Made by a program: the position numbers and the translations under genes. This document shows positions 37,161 through 46,031 of a DNA stretch of 64,000 nucleotides, piece after piece. This stretch comes from Acinetobacter indicus CIP 110367. Its GTDB lineage: Bacteria; Pseudomonadota; Gammaproteobacteria; Pseudomonadales; Moraxellaceae. The stretch covers positions 496,001 to 560,000 of the forward strand of contig NZ_KI530745.1 of NCBI RefSeq assembly GCF_000488255.1, written 5' to 3'. How positions within the stretch are numbered: position 1 is the stretch's first letter; each line of letters opens with the position of its first letter. The notes under the pieces are model-generated. The model was not told where the DNA came from and did no database searches. It saw nothing but the letters and a program-made list of their open reading frames with translations.

Positions 37161-38600
37161 TTGAAACGGTTGTTTTTAGCAGGTAGTTTAGGCCTGCTTA
37201 CAGCATTCACTTCGACACATGGGGCAAACTTCACCACTTCACCACAATTTAATGTGCCAGAAATTGGCGCAGGGGTGGGGCGGATCGATCAGCAAAAAGA
37301 ACGCATGATTGGTGAAAAAGTCTATCGTGAAGTGCAGCGTCAAATGCCGGTGGCGCAAAATCCGTGGCTGGAAGACCAGCTGTTCTCGGTCTTCTCGCAT
37401 CTGCTTAGCCAAACCCAAATGGGCCAGCCCATTGGTCTGCTCATTATTAATGATCCGCAAATTAATGCCTTTGCCGTGCCGGGTGGTCTGTTTGCCTTAA
37501 ATACCGGTCTGGTGACTTCTGCGCGTAATATGGATGAAGTGGCTGGGGTGATGGCGCATGAGATTGCTCACGTGACCCAGCGTCATTATAGCCGTTCACA
37601 GGAAGCTTTTAAGGGTCAGGGGTTGCTGGCACTAGCAGGTGTGCTGGTGGGTGCATTGGTGGCATCCCAGGCCGATGGTGATGCCGGTGCTGCCGTAATG
37701 ATGGGTTCACAGGCTGCATTAATGGATAAGCAGCTGACCTATAGCCGTAATCAGGAACGTGAAGCCGACCGGATTGGCATGCAATATATGTATACCGCCG
37801 GTTATAACCCGCAAAGCATGGCTGATTTTTTTGAGGTAATGCATCGTGCCACCAGCCGGGTCAGTTTCCTGCCAGATTTCTGGTTTACCCATCCACTGAC
37901 CACAGAACGGATGAGTGAAGCGCGTTTACGTGCCAACCAGTTGCCACGGGTGAAATCATCATTACGTGATGAAGAATTTGATATTTTAAAACAGTACACC
38001 TTGGTGGTATCCAATCAGGCGACAGAGCAGCAATTACAGGTGCTGGCCAGCCGTAACAACTTTGCTGCACAACTGGCTTTAGCGGCCTTTTATACCCGGC
38101 AGGGAGATTATGCCTTGGCACAGCAAACGCTGGACCAGGCCAAAAATCATCGCCGTTTACATCATCTTATTAGTTTAATTCAAACTGACATCTATTTAGG
38201 GCAGAATAAGCTGAGTGAGGCTTATAAAGTGATCAGTTCGCCTGCGCGGATTATGCCGGAGAACCGGGCCTTGAATTACAAGCTGGCAGAGGTGCTGATC
38301 CGGCAGAATCAGCCGGCTGAAGCACAGGCACTGGTGCAAAAGTTCCTGAACAGGAATGAGCGTGATTTAAGTGCCTGGCGTTTGATGCAGCAGGCCGCCA
38401 ATATTGATCATAGTTCGCCATTACGCACGGTGAATGTATTGCGTTATCGTGCAGAACTGCAATACTGGTCTGGATGGGAGGAAGAAGCGATTAAATCCTT
38501 GCTGCATGCCCAGCGTCTGGCCAAAGACAATCAGGCCATGACTGCCAAACTGAAAATACGTACCACAGAAATGCAGCGGGAACGACAGCTCAAAATTTAA
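37161..38600 (+). CDS. BepA-like periplasmic M48 metalloprotease with TPR tail
   Basis: The 479-residue protein has a signal peptide (about 1-21), an M48 peptidase domain with intact HEIAH (residues 133-137) and the third-ligand region EREADRIG (about 199-206), and TPR-like helical repeats in the C-terminal 180 residues. E. coli BepA (YfgC) helps outer-membrane protein assembly with BAM and LptD, and degrades misfolded ones. The start is TTG, preceded by GAGAACGG. It stands in contrast to the M48-like gene at 33416, which lacks a full zinc site. Confidence 0.88.
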   Translation: MKRLFLAGSLGLLTAFTSTHGANFTTSPQFNVPEIGAGVGRIDQQKERMIGEKVYREVQRQMPVAQNPWLEDQLFSVFSHLLSQTQMGQPIGLLIINDPQINAFAVPGGLFALNTGLVTSARNMDEVAGVMAHEIAHVTQRHYSRSQEAFKGQGLLALAGVLVGALVASQADGDAGAAVMMGSQAALMDKQLTYSRNQEREADRIGMQYMYTAGYNPQSMADFFEVMHRATSRVSFLPDFWFTHPLTTERMSEARLRANQLPRVKSSLRDEEFDILKQYTLVVSNQATEQQLQVLASRNNFAAQLALAAFYTRQGDYALAQQTLDQAKNHRRLHHLISLIQTDIYLGQNKLSEAYKVISSPARIMPENRALNYKLAEVLIRQNQPAEAQALVQKFLNRNERDLSAWRLMQQAANIDHSSPLRTVNVLRYRAELQYWSGWEEEAIKSLLHAQRLAKDNQAMTAKLKIRTTEMQRERQLKI

Positions 38601-38635
38601 CAGCATGAAAAATCATAATAACAATAAGGAGAACA

Positions 38636-39034
38636 ATGATGTTACAGGGACAATGTTTATGCGGGCTGGTGTATTACCATTATCAGGCCGAGCTGGAAAA
38701 GACCATTTTATGTTTTTGCCAGCATTGCCAGCGTGCGCAGGGGACCATGCTGGGCTGGAATAGTCCGATTGATCAATCCAAATTTAAAATTGTACGCGGA
38801 CAGCAATATTTAAAAGAATATTTTCACAGTCCGAATAAGGCGCGGGTGTTTTGTCAGGAATGTGGCAGCCCGATTTATTCTTACCGTTTAGATTTACTGG
38901 GGGTTCTGCGTTTGCGTTTGGGAACGGTGACTGAAGGCTATGTGCCGGCGCCGACCGAACAGGCTTTTGCGCATCGAAAACCGCAGTTTTTGCAAGTCAG
39001 TCTGCTGGAAACCTCTGTAAGGCATGGGGTTTAA
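38636..39034 (+). CDS. GFA-family (glutathione-dependent formaldehyde-activating-like) zinc protein
   Basis: A 132-residue GFA-fold protein. Zinc-binding cysteines sit in CLCG near the N-terminus, FCQHCQRAQG (about 27-37) and FCQECGSPIY (about 78-88). GFA proteins bind glutathione or use zinc in thiol chemistry; only some activate formaldehyde. The AAGGA upstream favours the ATG at 38636 (or 38639 in the same frame). No functional partner is near. Confidence 0.85.
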   Translation: MMLQGQCLCGLVYYHYQAELEKTILCFCQHCQRAQGTMLGWNSPIDQSKFKIVRGQQYLKEYFHSPNKARVFCQECGSPIYSYRLDLLGVLRLRLGTVTEGYVPAPTEQAFAHRKPQFLQVSLLETSVRHGV

Positions 39035-39064
39035 AATGCTAGAATTCTGGCTCTTGGCTAAATA

Positions 39065-39439
39065 ATGATTTTAAATAACGCGATGAAAAAATTATGGATG
39101 GGCATATTGCTCTGGGGGAGTCTGTCTGTGGTCCAGGCAGCGAGTGTGGAGCAGTATGTACTGACGGTTGAGCAGATTAACCAGAGTTATAAGCAGCAGA
39201 CCCGGCAGTTTTTAAAGGGCTTGAATCCGCAGCAATCGGGTTTTAGTCCGGCGCAGCAACAGCAGTTTTGTGGCATTGTGCAGAATTATATTGATCAGCT
39301 GTATAGCGCTGCAGATGAAAACCGTGCCTATCTGGATCCGCAATATCGCAACATGACCAAGCAGGATGTGGCCCAGCAGGTGTATTCATCTAAAGAAATG
39401 CAGATGCTGAAAAAATATCAGGTCAATTGTGCACACTGA
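39065..39439 (+). CDS. Small secreted protein of unknown function
   Basis: The product is 124 residues, or 118 if the ATG at 39083 is used (MKKLWMGILLWGSLSVVQA), which gives a clean signal peptide cleaved after VQA. The mature part is Gln-, Tyr- and helix-rich with two cysteines (FCGIV and VNCAH) likely to form a disulfide. I recognised no family. It resembles small periplasmic proteins of Acinetobacter by size, and a terminator follows. Confidence 0.65.
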   Translation: MILNNAMKKLWMGILLWGSLSVVQAASVEQYVLTVEQINQSYKQQTRQFLKGLNPQQSGFSPAQQQQFCGIVQNYIDQLYSAADENRAYLDPQYRNMTKQDVAQQVYSSKEMQMLKKYQVNCAH

Positions 39440-39454
39440 TAGAAGTGACTCAAG

Positions 39455-39485
39455 AACTGCTTAAAACTTTAGGCAGTTTTTTTAT
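39455..39485 (+). terminator. Terminator after the small secreted-protein gene
   Basis: AACTGCTTAAA and TTTAGGCAGTT form a stem with one wobble and a very short loop, followed by a T-run. Confidence 0.78.
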
Positions 39486-39557
39486 TTTCGGGAAAATAAA
39501 CTGATGCAGCTGTTGATGCTGTTCGGGGAGGAAAGTGAGGCGTATGCCTGACTTGAA

Positions 39558-40004
39558 TTAGCTTAATTTGGCTTTAATTTTGGCAGATACTTGTGCAGGA
39601 TCGGCGCGCCCGGCTATGAGCGGACGCAGAGAATTCATCACCTTACCCATATCTTTCATGCTAGTAGCTTCTTGCGCTGCAATCGTTTGCGCAATGATGG
39701 AATCAAGTTCTTCCTCAGTCATAGCTTCTGGTAGAAACTGAGATAACACCTCAATTTCGGCTTGTTCCTTACTAGCTAAATCTTCTCGGCCAGCACCTTC
39801 AAAGGCTTTAACCGATTCTTTACGTTGTTTAATTTGCTTTTCAATGACCGCAAGAACCTGAGCATCGTCAAGCTCTTTGCGCTCATCGACTTCGATTTGC
39901 TTAATTGCCGCCTGTAGACTACGAATGACCGTTAACTTGTCCATTTCTTTAGCGCGCATTGTCGCTTTCAAAACGTCAGTAATCTGGCTTTTTAAAGTAG
40001 TCAT
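39558..40004 (-). CDS. GatB/YqeY domain protein
   Basis: The 148-residue protein is the stand-alone YqeY domain, related to the C-terminal domain of the glutamyl-tRNA(Gln) amidotransferase B subunit. It has LKATMRAKEMDKLTVIRSLQAAIKQIEVD and the GKVMNSLRPLIAGRADPAQVSAKIK end typical of the family. Its function is not settled but it is often coupled to rpsU and dnaG. Here it is the second gene after rpsU, 33 bases on. Confidence 0.92.
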   Translation of the reverse strand: MTTLKSQITDVLKATMRAKEMDKLTVIRSLQAAIKQIEVDERKELDDAQVLAVIEKQIKQRKESVKAFEGAGREDLASKEQAEIEVLSQFLPEAMTEEELDSIIAQTIAAQEATSMKDMGKVMNSLRPLIAGRADPAQVSAKIKAKLS

Positions 40005-40037
40005 GTTTTAATCCAGGCAGTCAATCACAAATTAATC

Positions 40038-40253
40038 TTAGTAAAGGCGAGTAGTACGTACTGATTCACGCGCCAATTTCTTTTGGTAGCGTTTAACAGC
40101 AGCAGCTTTTTTGCGCTTACGTTCTTGAGTTGGTTTTTCGTAGAATTCACGCTTACGTACGTCAGCTAAAACACCTGCTTTTTCGCAAGAACGTTTGAAA
40201 CGACGGATAGCTACGTCTACTGGTTCGCCTTCTTTCAATTTAACTTGTGGCAT
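40038..40253 (-). CDS. rpsU: 30S ribosomal protein S21
   Basis: The 71-residue basic protein has the bS21 sequence ([25 protein letters not shown] then a long Lys/Arg tail). It is a small-subunit protein needed for base pairing of the Shine-Dalgarno site. It is the first gene of rpsU-yqeY and divergent from tsaD, an order common across gammaproteobacteria. In this window dnaG does not follow. Confidence 0.97.
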
Positions 40254-40400
40254 GAAGAATCCTCATTAAGTTATGGATAAGATCTGGGGCCGAATTGCCC
40301 TCGATCACAAGTGAAGGTCATTATTTTACTCATTTACATCTCATATCACAAGTCTATAATAGTTCCCGCAATAAATTTGATACAGGTTATAGGCAGTTTA

Positions 40401-41417
40401 ATGATCGTTTTAGGCTTAGAAACATCGTGTGATGAAACAGGACTCGCGCTGTACGACAGTGAGTTGGGTTTACGCGGACAGGTGCTGTATAGCCAGATCA
40501 AACTGCATGCCGAATATGGCGGCGTGGTGCCAGAACTGGCCTCACGGGACCATGTGCGTAAACTGATTCCATTAATGAACGAGCTGCTTGAGCAAAGCGG
40601 TGTGAAAAAATCGGATATTGATGCCGTGGCCTATACCCGTGGTCCGGGCCTGATGGGCGCATTAATGACGGGCGCACTGTTTGGTCGGACTTTGGCATTT
40701 GCCTTAAATAAACCTGCGATTGGTGTGCATCATATGGAAGGACATATGCTGGCACCGTTATTGTCTGCAACGCCGCCTGAATTTCCATTTGTTGCACTGT
40801 TGGTGTCGGGTGGACATTCACAGCTGATGGCCGCGTATGGCATTGGTCAGTATGAACTGCTGGGTGAGTCAATTGATGATGCCGCCGGTGAAGCTTTTGA
40901 TAAAGTGGCCAAGATGATGGGCTTGCCGTATCCGGGTGGGCCGAATATTGCCAAACTGGCCGAGCAGGGTGATCCGAATGCTTTTGCTTTCCCGCGTCCG
41001 ATGCTGCATCAGGATTTAACCTTTTCCTTTAGTGGTTTAAAAACTGCCGTTTCGGTGCAGATGAAGAAACTCGGTGATGAAAACCGTGATGCCGATATTG
41101 CCGCCAGTTTCCAGGAAGCGATTGTAGATACTTTGGTAAAAAAATCGGTGAAAGCATTAAAACAGACCGGTTTAAAACGTCTGGTGATTGCTGGTGGCGT
41201 GAGTGCTAACAAGCGCTTGCGTGAACGTCTGGAGGCTGATTTAGCCAAGATTAAGGCTACTGTTTATTATGCAGAACCTGCGCTTTGTACTGATAACGGC
41301 GCCATGATTGCCTTTGCCGGTTATCAGCGTTTAAAAGCAGGACAGCAGGATGGTTTGTCTGTGACGACCACACCGCGCTGGCCGATGACGGAATTGACCA
41401 ATCCAGAGCAAGTATAA
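40401..41417 (+). CDS. tsaD: tRNA N6-adenosine threonylcarbamoyltransferase
   Basis: A 338-residue TsaD that, with TsaBCE, makes threonylcarbamoyladenosine at position 37 of ANN-decoding tRNAs. Motifs are [10 protein letters not shown] at the start, the iron/zinc-binding HHMEGHM, and [21 protein letters not shown] near the C-terminus belongs to the nucleotide site. I used the ATG at 40401; an upstream extension to 40311 would add 30 hydrophobic residues not found in the family. It is divergent from rpsU. Confidence 0.95.
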   Translation: MIVLGLETSCDETGLALYDSELGLRGQVLYSQIKLHAEYGGVVPELASRDHVRKLIPLMNELLEQSGVKKSDIDAVAYTRGPGLMGALMTGALFGRTLAFALNKPAIGVHHMEGHMLAPLLSATPPEFPFVALLVSGGHSQLMAAYGIGQYELLGESIDDAAGEAFDKVAKMMGLPYPGGPNIAKLAEQGDPNAFAFPRPMLHQDLTFSFSGLKTAVSVQMKKLGDENRDADIAASFQEAIVDTLVKKSVKALKQTGLKRLVIAGGVSANKRLRERLEADLAKIKATVYYAEPALCTDNGAMIAFAGYQRLKAGQQDGLSVTTTPRWPMTELTNPEQV

Positions 41418-41427
41418 AAGAGCATGT

Positions 41428-41453
41428 AAAAGAGGCGAAAGCCTCTTTTTTTA
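41428..41453 (+). terminator. Terminator of tsaD
   Basis: AAAGAGGC-GAAA-GCCTCTTT is a tetraloop hairpin followed by Ts. Confidence 0.88.
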
Positions 41454-41497
41454 ATGCTTATAATGCAATGAATTTAATAATTTTTTATTGAGTTAAA

Positions 41498-42208
41498 ATG
41501 AAATCAGTCAGATATAAAGATTTAAATTTGGGTAATGGGATATTTGAAGGTTGGAATCATCAGCAGGGTTTGATGATATGCGGTTATGAATGGGGTAACT
41601 CTAAGAAAGATCAGGAGCAGTCACGGGACGCAAAGCCAGTTGATTTTAATATCGCCTGTACCTTTAGTAACAAAGTTCCGAGATATGGGCAGGGTGCTTT
41701 ATCATGGCCCTATGATAATAGAATTAAACGGTGGTTTGCTTTATGGGGGCATCCGCTAGATAGTAATGAATATGGTCAGGATTTTGATAAGTCCATTATA
41801 CAGACCAATTGGGCCAATACCTGCAATCATCAATTAGCGAATTACTCGCATCTGTTGAGCGAAGAACATGTCAATAATTTTATAAATCATATCAGTACCT
41901 TAAAACCTAAGATAATCCTGTTTATGGGAAGTCAGCTGATACATCTTTTAAGAAATCCTATAGTTAAAGCCCGTTTTGAAGAAATTATAGGTACAGAAAT
42001 TCTAGATAGTTTTGTAGTGAAGCAAAAGAAAGAGTTTTCAGGAAGAAAATTTAAAATATATTTTTGTGAGTTTGAAAACTGTCAGATTATAGGTTTACCT
42101 CATCCATCTTCAAGTCGCGGTTTATCTGATCGGTATATTGAATTATTTGAACCTGAAATGAATACGATCATTTCACAATTTAAAAAAGAAAAAGCGATTA
42201 ATCCTTAA
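41498..42208 (+). CDS. Orphan protein resembling the uracil-DNA glycosylase superfamily
   Basis: The 236-residue product is not a known housekeeping protein but its motif order matches the UDG fold: an N-terminal loop GLMICGYEWGN (about residues 24-34) where UDGs have GxxPGxxE, IQTNWANTC (about 101-109) for the middle Asn region, KPKIILFMGSQ (about 137-147), and IIGLPHPSSSRGLSD (about 197-211) in the place of the HPSP loop. The canonical catalytic residues are only partly kept. Base composition is clearly more AT-rich than neighbouring genes, and it is flanked by terminators on both sides, suggesting horizontal acquisition. The function is unknown. Confidence 0.55.
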   Translation: MKSVRYKDLNLGNGIFEGWNHQQGLMICGYEWGNSKKDQEQSRDAKPVDFNIACTFSNKVPRYGQGALSWPYDNRIKRWFALWGHPLDSNEYGQDFDKSIIQTNWANTCNHQLANYSHLLSEEHVNNFINHISTLKPKIILFMGSQLIHLLRNPIVKARFEEIIGTEILDSFVVKQKKEFSGRKFKIYFCEFENCQIIGLPHPSSSRGLSDRYIELFEPEMNTIISQFKKEKAINP

Positions 42209-42213
42209 GATAG

Positions 42214-42244
42214 AAAGCCCAATCTCACAAGGTTGGGCTTTTCA
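42214..42244. terminator. Terminator between the orphan gene and the DUF815 gene
   Basis: AAAGCCCAA and TTGGGCTTT flank a ten-base loop and are followed by Ts on the plus strand; it sits between convergent genes. Confidence 0.8.
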
Positions 42245-42323
42245 ACATGATGAGCGAACAGATTGTAGATGAGGATTTTCAATCCATAATCGCTGTTTCT
42301 GTCAGGCAGGAAAAATAGGCAAC

Positions 42324-43196
42324 TTAAAGTTGCTTTAACTGCGCAGAGCCAATCCAATGTTTTGAAAACTGATAGGCAGCACGCCCTGAACGCTGTCCAC
42401 GTGCTTGACACCATCTTAACGCTTCTGCACGTATTTCGACATTCATTGGCAACTCGGCTTTGTGTAAATAGTGCTCCACAATTTCTAAATATAGATTTTG
42501 ATCCATTGGATAAAACGACAGCCACAAACCAAAGCGATCAGACAATGAAATTTTTTCTTCAATCGCTTCTTGAGGATGCAATTCAGTATATTGCGGTACA
42601 TCTACACGGGTGACAGGTGTGTTTTCGTGCATAAATTCAGGCAGCAAATGACGTCTGTTACTGGTCGCATAAATAATAAAATTACTCGAACCTGATTGTA
42701 ATGAACCATCTAAAACACTTTTTAAACTACGATAATTTTCATCTTCTGCGTTAAAAGCTAAATCATCGCAATAGACAATAAATTTCTCAGGACGATGCTG
42801 AATGATCTTCTGAATTTCTGGCAATTCAGACAAATCATCGCGTTCAATTTCAATTAAACGTAATCCCTGATTGGCATACTCAGTCAATAATGCACGTACA
42901 ATAGATGATTTGCCTGTACCGCGTGAGCCTGTGAGTAACACATCATTGGCAGGTAAGCCATTTAAAAACTGCAAGGTATTTTGAATTACTTTTTCTTTTT
43001 GTTTTTCAATACCTTTTAAATCTTCCAGATGGATTTTTCGTGGCTGGTAAATGGCTTTTAACTGTTGATCCTGCCATTTAAAGGCCGATGCAGAAAAATC
43101 GGTGGCTTGCTTGAGTTCAGGCAAATGTTGCTGGAGCTGCTGCAAAACGGTTGCAAGCGAGGTGAGAATATTATCGGGTAAATCAATATGCGCCAT
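42324..43196 (-). CDS. DUF815-family P-loop ATPase
   Basis: The 290-residue AAA-like ATPase has a Walker A motif GSRGTGKSS (residues 90-98) and a Walker B-like FIVYCDDLAF (about 139-148). The C-terminal part carries the SWILGL-type DUF815 end (LWLSFYPMDQNLYLEIVEHYL). The role is unknown; family members are found in many bacteria and are thought to couple ATP to an unknown partner. A 290-residue length is standard. It stands alone after the start region at 43196. Confidence 0.85.
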   Translation of the reverse strand: MAHIDLPDNILTSLATVLQQLQQHLPELKQATDFSASAFKWQDQQLKAIYQPRKIHLEDLKGIEKQKEKVIQNTLQFLNGLPANDVLLTGSRGTGKSSIVRALLTEYANQGLRLIEIERDDLSELPEIQKIIQHRPEKFIVYCDDLAFNAEDENYRSLKSVLDGSLQSGSSNFIIYATSNRRHLLPEFMHENTPVTRVDVPQYTELHPQEAIEEKISLSDRFGLWLSFYPMDQNLYLEIVEHYLHKAELPMNVEIRAEALRWCQARGQRSGRAAYQFSKHWIGSAQLKQL

Positions 43197-43376
43197 GATT
43201 ATTCAGCTTTTCGGTCTAGGTCAAAAGATTATCGGGTGCACAAACGACTGTATACCAAGGCGAAATGATTTAGCAATGAAAACATGAATTATGCAATTGA
43301 AGAATGTCTGAAATTTCTGCATAGTTAGGAGACATCGACAGATCAGCGCCTATTCAGCGAAGCGCAGAGGGAAGCT

Positions 43377-44891
43377 ATGTTGTTTAAAGAGTTTAGCCAG
43401 GACATTAATCCTCATCAGGCCTATCGGATCAAAAAATTAAAACGAAAAATAGAACATGCCGAGAGTTACGAAGAATGGAAAAATCTGGCACTAAAAATAG
43501 ATGAAGAATCGGGGGCGCAGGAATGGAAGTATGACAACACCTCGCCATATTTTGATGCTGAAATTATTGCCCATCGTCTGAACTTATTACGCCGTTATCG
43601 CCTGGCAGAGCGCACCAGTGATCTGATGTATATTCTGCGTGAAGGCCTGACCTATGATGTGGCCAATATTGCCCATCCAATGCTGTTTACCGCGACCTAT
43701 GTCGGCACCAAAAAAATTATTGAAGATTATATTGAAGAAGTCAGCAACAGTCTGGCCTTTATTGCATCCAAAGAATGCCATTTACTCAGTACCCAGGAAA
43801 AAATCGAATTTTTTAAAAATTGTCAGGTGGCTTATGGCCAGCCGGCGATTATGTTTTCAGGCGGGGCAACCTTGGGTCTGTTTCATACCGGTGTATGCAA
43901 GGCGCTGCTAGAGCGTGACCTGATGCCGCAAGTGCTGTCCGGTTCCAGTGCCGGGGCGATTATGACCGCCATGCTTGGCATTTCTAAACCATCGGAGATG
44001 ATGCACATTTTAAATGGTGAATCTTTCTTTACCGAAGCTTTTCATTTCCGCCGCTGGGAAGACATTTTAAAGGGCAATGGCGGTATTGCCGATGTTCGCT
44101 ATCTAAAAAAATTCCTGCTGACCAACCTCGGCGATGTCACCTTTGAAGAAGCTTTTAAGATGTCCGGGCTGCATATCAATATTGCAGTCGCGCCGTATGA
44201 TGCATCACAAGAAGCACGCATCATGAACAGTTATACCTCGCCAGATTTGCTGGTCTGGAGTGCAGCTTTGGCCTCCTGTGCGGTACCGGTGTTGTTTCCA
44301 CCGGTGCGTTTGACCAGTAAACGGCAGGATGGGAAACATACGCCCTATATGGGCAGAACCCGCTGGGTCGATGGCAGTGTGCGTAGTGATTTCCCGCAGG
44401 AAAAAATGGCGCGTTTGTATAACGTCAATTACACCATTGCCAGTCAGGTGAATCCTCATGTGGTGCCGTTTATGCAAACCGATACCGAGCGTTTCCGTAA
44501 AGATATGCTGAGCTGGCCGGAGCGTATTGTGCGCCGTCAGGGCAAAGTGATTAGTAAGGGGATTATGGACTTTACCCGTGAACGTGTCGGTGGTGTGCCG
44601 GCAGTACGCCGTCTGCTCGATCATGGCCATGGCATTGTCGATCAGCGTTATTATGGTGATGTGAATATTGTTGGCAAATATGGCTGGCGTCATTATAGCT
44701 ATATGTTACAAAACCCGCGTCCACACCTGTTCCGATTGTTACAACGCGAAGGTGAACGCGCCACCTGGCCAAAAATTTCCATGATTGAAACCCATGCCCG
44801 CGTGGGTAAAACCATTCAGCATTGTCTGGAACTTTTAGAATATCAGCAGAACCCCGTTGAACACGCCAAATCCGAATTTATTGCCGTTTAG
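43377..44891 (+). CDS. DUF3336 patatin-like phospholipase
   Basis: The 504-residue protein has an N-terminal DUF3336 helical domain (about 10-140) and a patatin catalytic domain. The oxyanion-hole segment is SGGATLGLFHTG (about residues 161-172), the nucleophile is Ser191 in GSSAG, and the second dyad residue is Asp332 in VDGS. It likely hydrolyses acyl ester bonds of phospholipids or triacylglycerols, as for eukaryotic relatives TGL3-5. The last 35 bases overlap the start of the following kinase-like gene. Confidence 0.9.
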   Translation: MLFKEFSQDINPHQAYRIKKLKRKIEHAESYEEWKNLALKIDEESGAQEWKYDNTSPYFDAEIIAHRLNLLRRYRLAERTSDLMYILREGLTYDVANIAHPMLFTATYVGTKKIIEDYIEEVSNSLAFIASKECHLLSTQEKIEFFKNCQVAYGQPAIMFSGGATLGLFHTGVCKALLERDLMPQVLSGSSAGAIMTAMLGISKPSEMMHILNGESFFTEAFHFRRWEDILKGNGGIADVRYLKKFLLTNLGDVTFEEAFKMSGLHINIAVAPYDASQEARIMNSYTSPDLLVWSAALASCAVPVLFPPVRLTSKRQDGKHTPYMGRTRWVDGSVRSDFPQEKMARLYNVNYTIASQVNPHVVPFMQTDTERFRKDMLSWPERIVRRQGKVISKGIMDFTRERVGGVPAVRRLLDHGHGIVDQRYYGDVNIVGKYGWRHYSYMLQNPRPHLFRLLQREGERATWPKISMIETHARVGKTIQHCLELLEYQQNPVEHAKSEFIAV

Positions 44892-45693
44892 TCCGGCTGA
44901 ACTTGAACACTATTGTTTTGAGTTAAAAACCAAGCCGCAAAGCTTCAAGATGGGGCGGCGTCTGTTTCAGTTTCAACAAGGGCAATCCTTATATTGGCTG
45001 AAAGCCCAGCAGATGGATGCGCATCCGCAACTGAGCGCGGGTTTTTGCCGAGAGCTGGATTTTTATCGCCAGTTTCAGCAGGCAGATGCACCGGATTTTC
45101 TGCTACCTTTCTATTGTGCGCAAAATACCGAAATCCTACGCATCCAGCAGGAGAGCTTTCAGGATTATCTGATTGTGCCGGATGCGCCAGCGTTTTTTGC
45201 TTTAGCACCCTCACAATTTAGCCTAAGTCAGATTCAAACACGTTTGCTGCAGGTACTGGATAGCCTGGAACAGCTAACACGGTTGGGCTATCTACATGCA
45301 GATTTAAAAGCCGAACATTGGCGCGAATGGGCAGGGCAGGTCAAACTGATTGATTTTGAGCAGTTGCAGGCCATAAATGCTCCAGCAGCGTCGAATATGA
45401 CCGCCACACCGCGTTATATGGCACCTGAATTATTTCATGGTGAAGCCAAAACGCTGGCCAGTGATCTTTATGCATTGGGGATTATTGTCTATGAATGGCT
45501 GACTCAGCGTCGTTTACAGGCCAAAAGTTATCAGGATTGGGCCTATTTGCATTGTCAGCAGCTTAAAATTGAGTTGCCTGCAGCGTATTTGGGCTTTCAG
45601 GACCTGCTTGAGGCGATGCTCAACAAACAAAAAAGCCAGAGAGAAGTCAGTTTTTTGGCCTTAAAAACACTGTTAAGCACTGAAAATGCTTAA
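44857..45693 (+). CDS. Protein kinase-like protein with altered catalytic motifs
   Basis: The 278-residue product has a eukaryotic-type protein kinase fold: a possible ATP-binding Lys in LYWLKA (about residue 49), a catalytic loop LHADLKAEHW (His147-Asp149-Lys151) in which the usual Asn is His154, DFE (166-168) in the place of DFG, a TPRYMAPE activation-segment end (about 184-191) and SDLYALGIIVYEWLT (about 202-216). LPS-type kinases also use DFE-like motifs, so activity is plausible but uncertain. The start is TTG, 35 bases inside the patatin gene in another frame. Confidence 0.8.
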   Translation: MNTPNPNLLPFSPAELEHYCFELKTKPQSFKMGRRLFQFQQGQSLYWLKAQQMDAHPQLSAGFCRELDFYRQFQQADAPDFLLPFYCAQNTEILRIQQESFQDYLIVPDAPAFFALAPSQFSLSQIQTRLLQVLDSLEQLTRLGYLHADLKAEHWREWAGQVKLIDFEQLQAINAPAASNMTATPRYMAPELFHGEAKTLASDLYALGIIVYEWLTQRRLQAKSYQDWAYLHCQQLKIELPAAYLGFQDLLEAMLNKQKSQREVSFLALKTLLSTENA

Positions 45694-45760
45694 GAAAAAA
45701 CCAAAATAGAGGCTTTTGTTTTTTATTTAAACAAACAAGTGGCTTTTTCATAAAAAGGGC

Positions 45761-45787
45761 TTGTCATCGGGAAGTGATCTCTATAAT
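45761..45787 (+). promoter_or_regulatory. Promoter of the tRNA cluster
   Basis: TTGTCA at 45761-45766 and TATAAT at 45782-45787 are separated by 15 bases. The -10 is a perfect match and lies 13 bases before the first tRNA. Spacing is slightly short. Confidence 0.6.
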
Positions 45788-45800
45788 ATACACAGCCATC

Positions 45801-45885
45801 GGGGGCGTGGCGAAATTGGTAGACGCACTGGATTTAGGTTCCAGCGCTGCGAGGCGTGAGAGTTCGAGTCTCTCCGCCCCCACCA
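45801..45885 (+). tRNA. tRNA-Leu (anticodon UAG), copy 1
   Basis: An 85-base tRNA with encoded CCA: acceptor GGGGGCG pairs with CGCCCCC, the anticodon stem is CTGGA/TCCAG with loop TTTAGGT, giving UAG. The long variable arm is typical of tRNA-Leu. It reads CUA and CUG-type codons. Confidence 0.96.
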
Positions 45886-45918
45886 CTTAAATATCAAGTG
45901 AGCTTGATTTTAGGTAAC

Positions 45919-45992
45919 AGAGGATTGGTGTAATGGTAGCATGACGGTCTCCAAAACCGTTCGTCAAGGTTCGAATCCTTGATCCTCTGCCA
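45919..45992 (+). tRNA. tRNA-Trp (anticodon CCA)
   Basis: A 74-base cloverleaf: acceptor AGAGGAT/ATCCTCT, D stem GTGT with G-T pairs, anticodon stem ACGGT/ACCGT with loop CTCCAAA, T stem CAAGG/CCTTG, discriminator G and encoded CCA. The anticodon CCA and G73 are tryptophan identity elements. Confidence 0.93.
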
Positions 45993-46031
45993 GAATTTTG
46001 AGAAATCCAGCATTAAGTTGGTACCCGGTAT

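Noticed and set aside
43377..45693. Patatin plus kinase-like gene as an anti-phage defence pair
   Set aside because: The patatin is the DUF3336 type, common in housekeeping lipid metabolism. There is no cyclase, sensor or mobile-element context.
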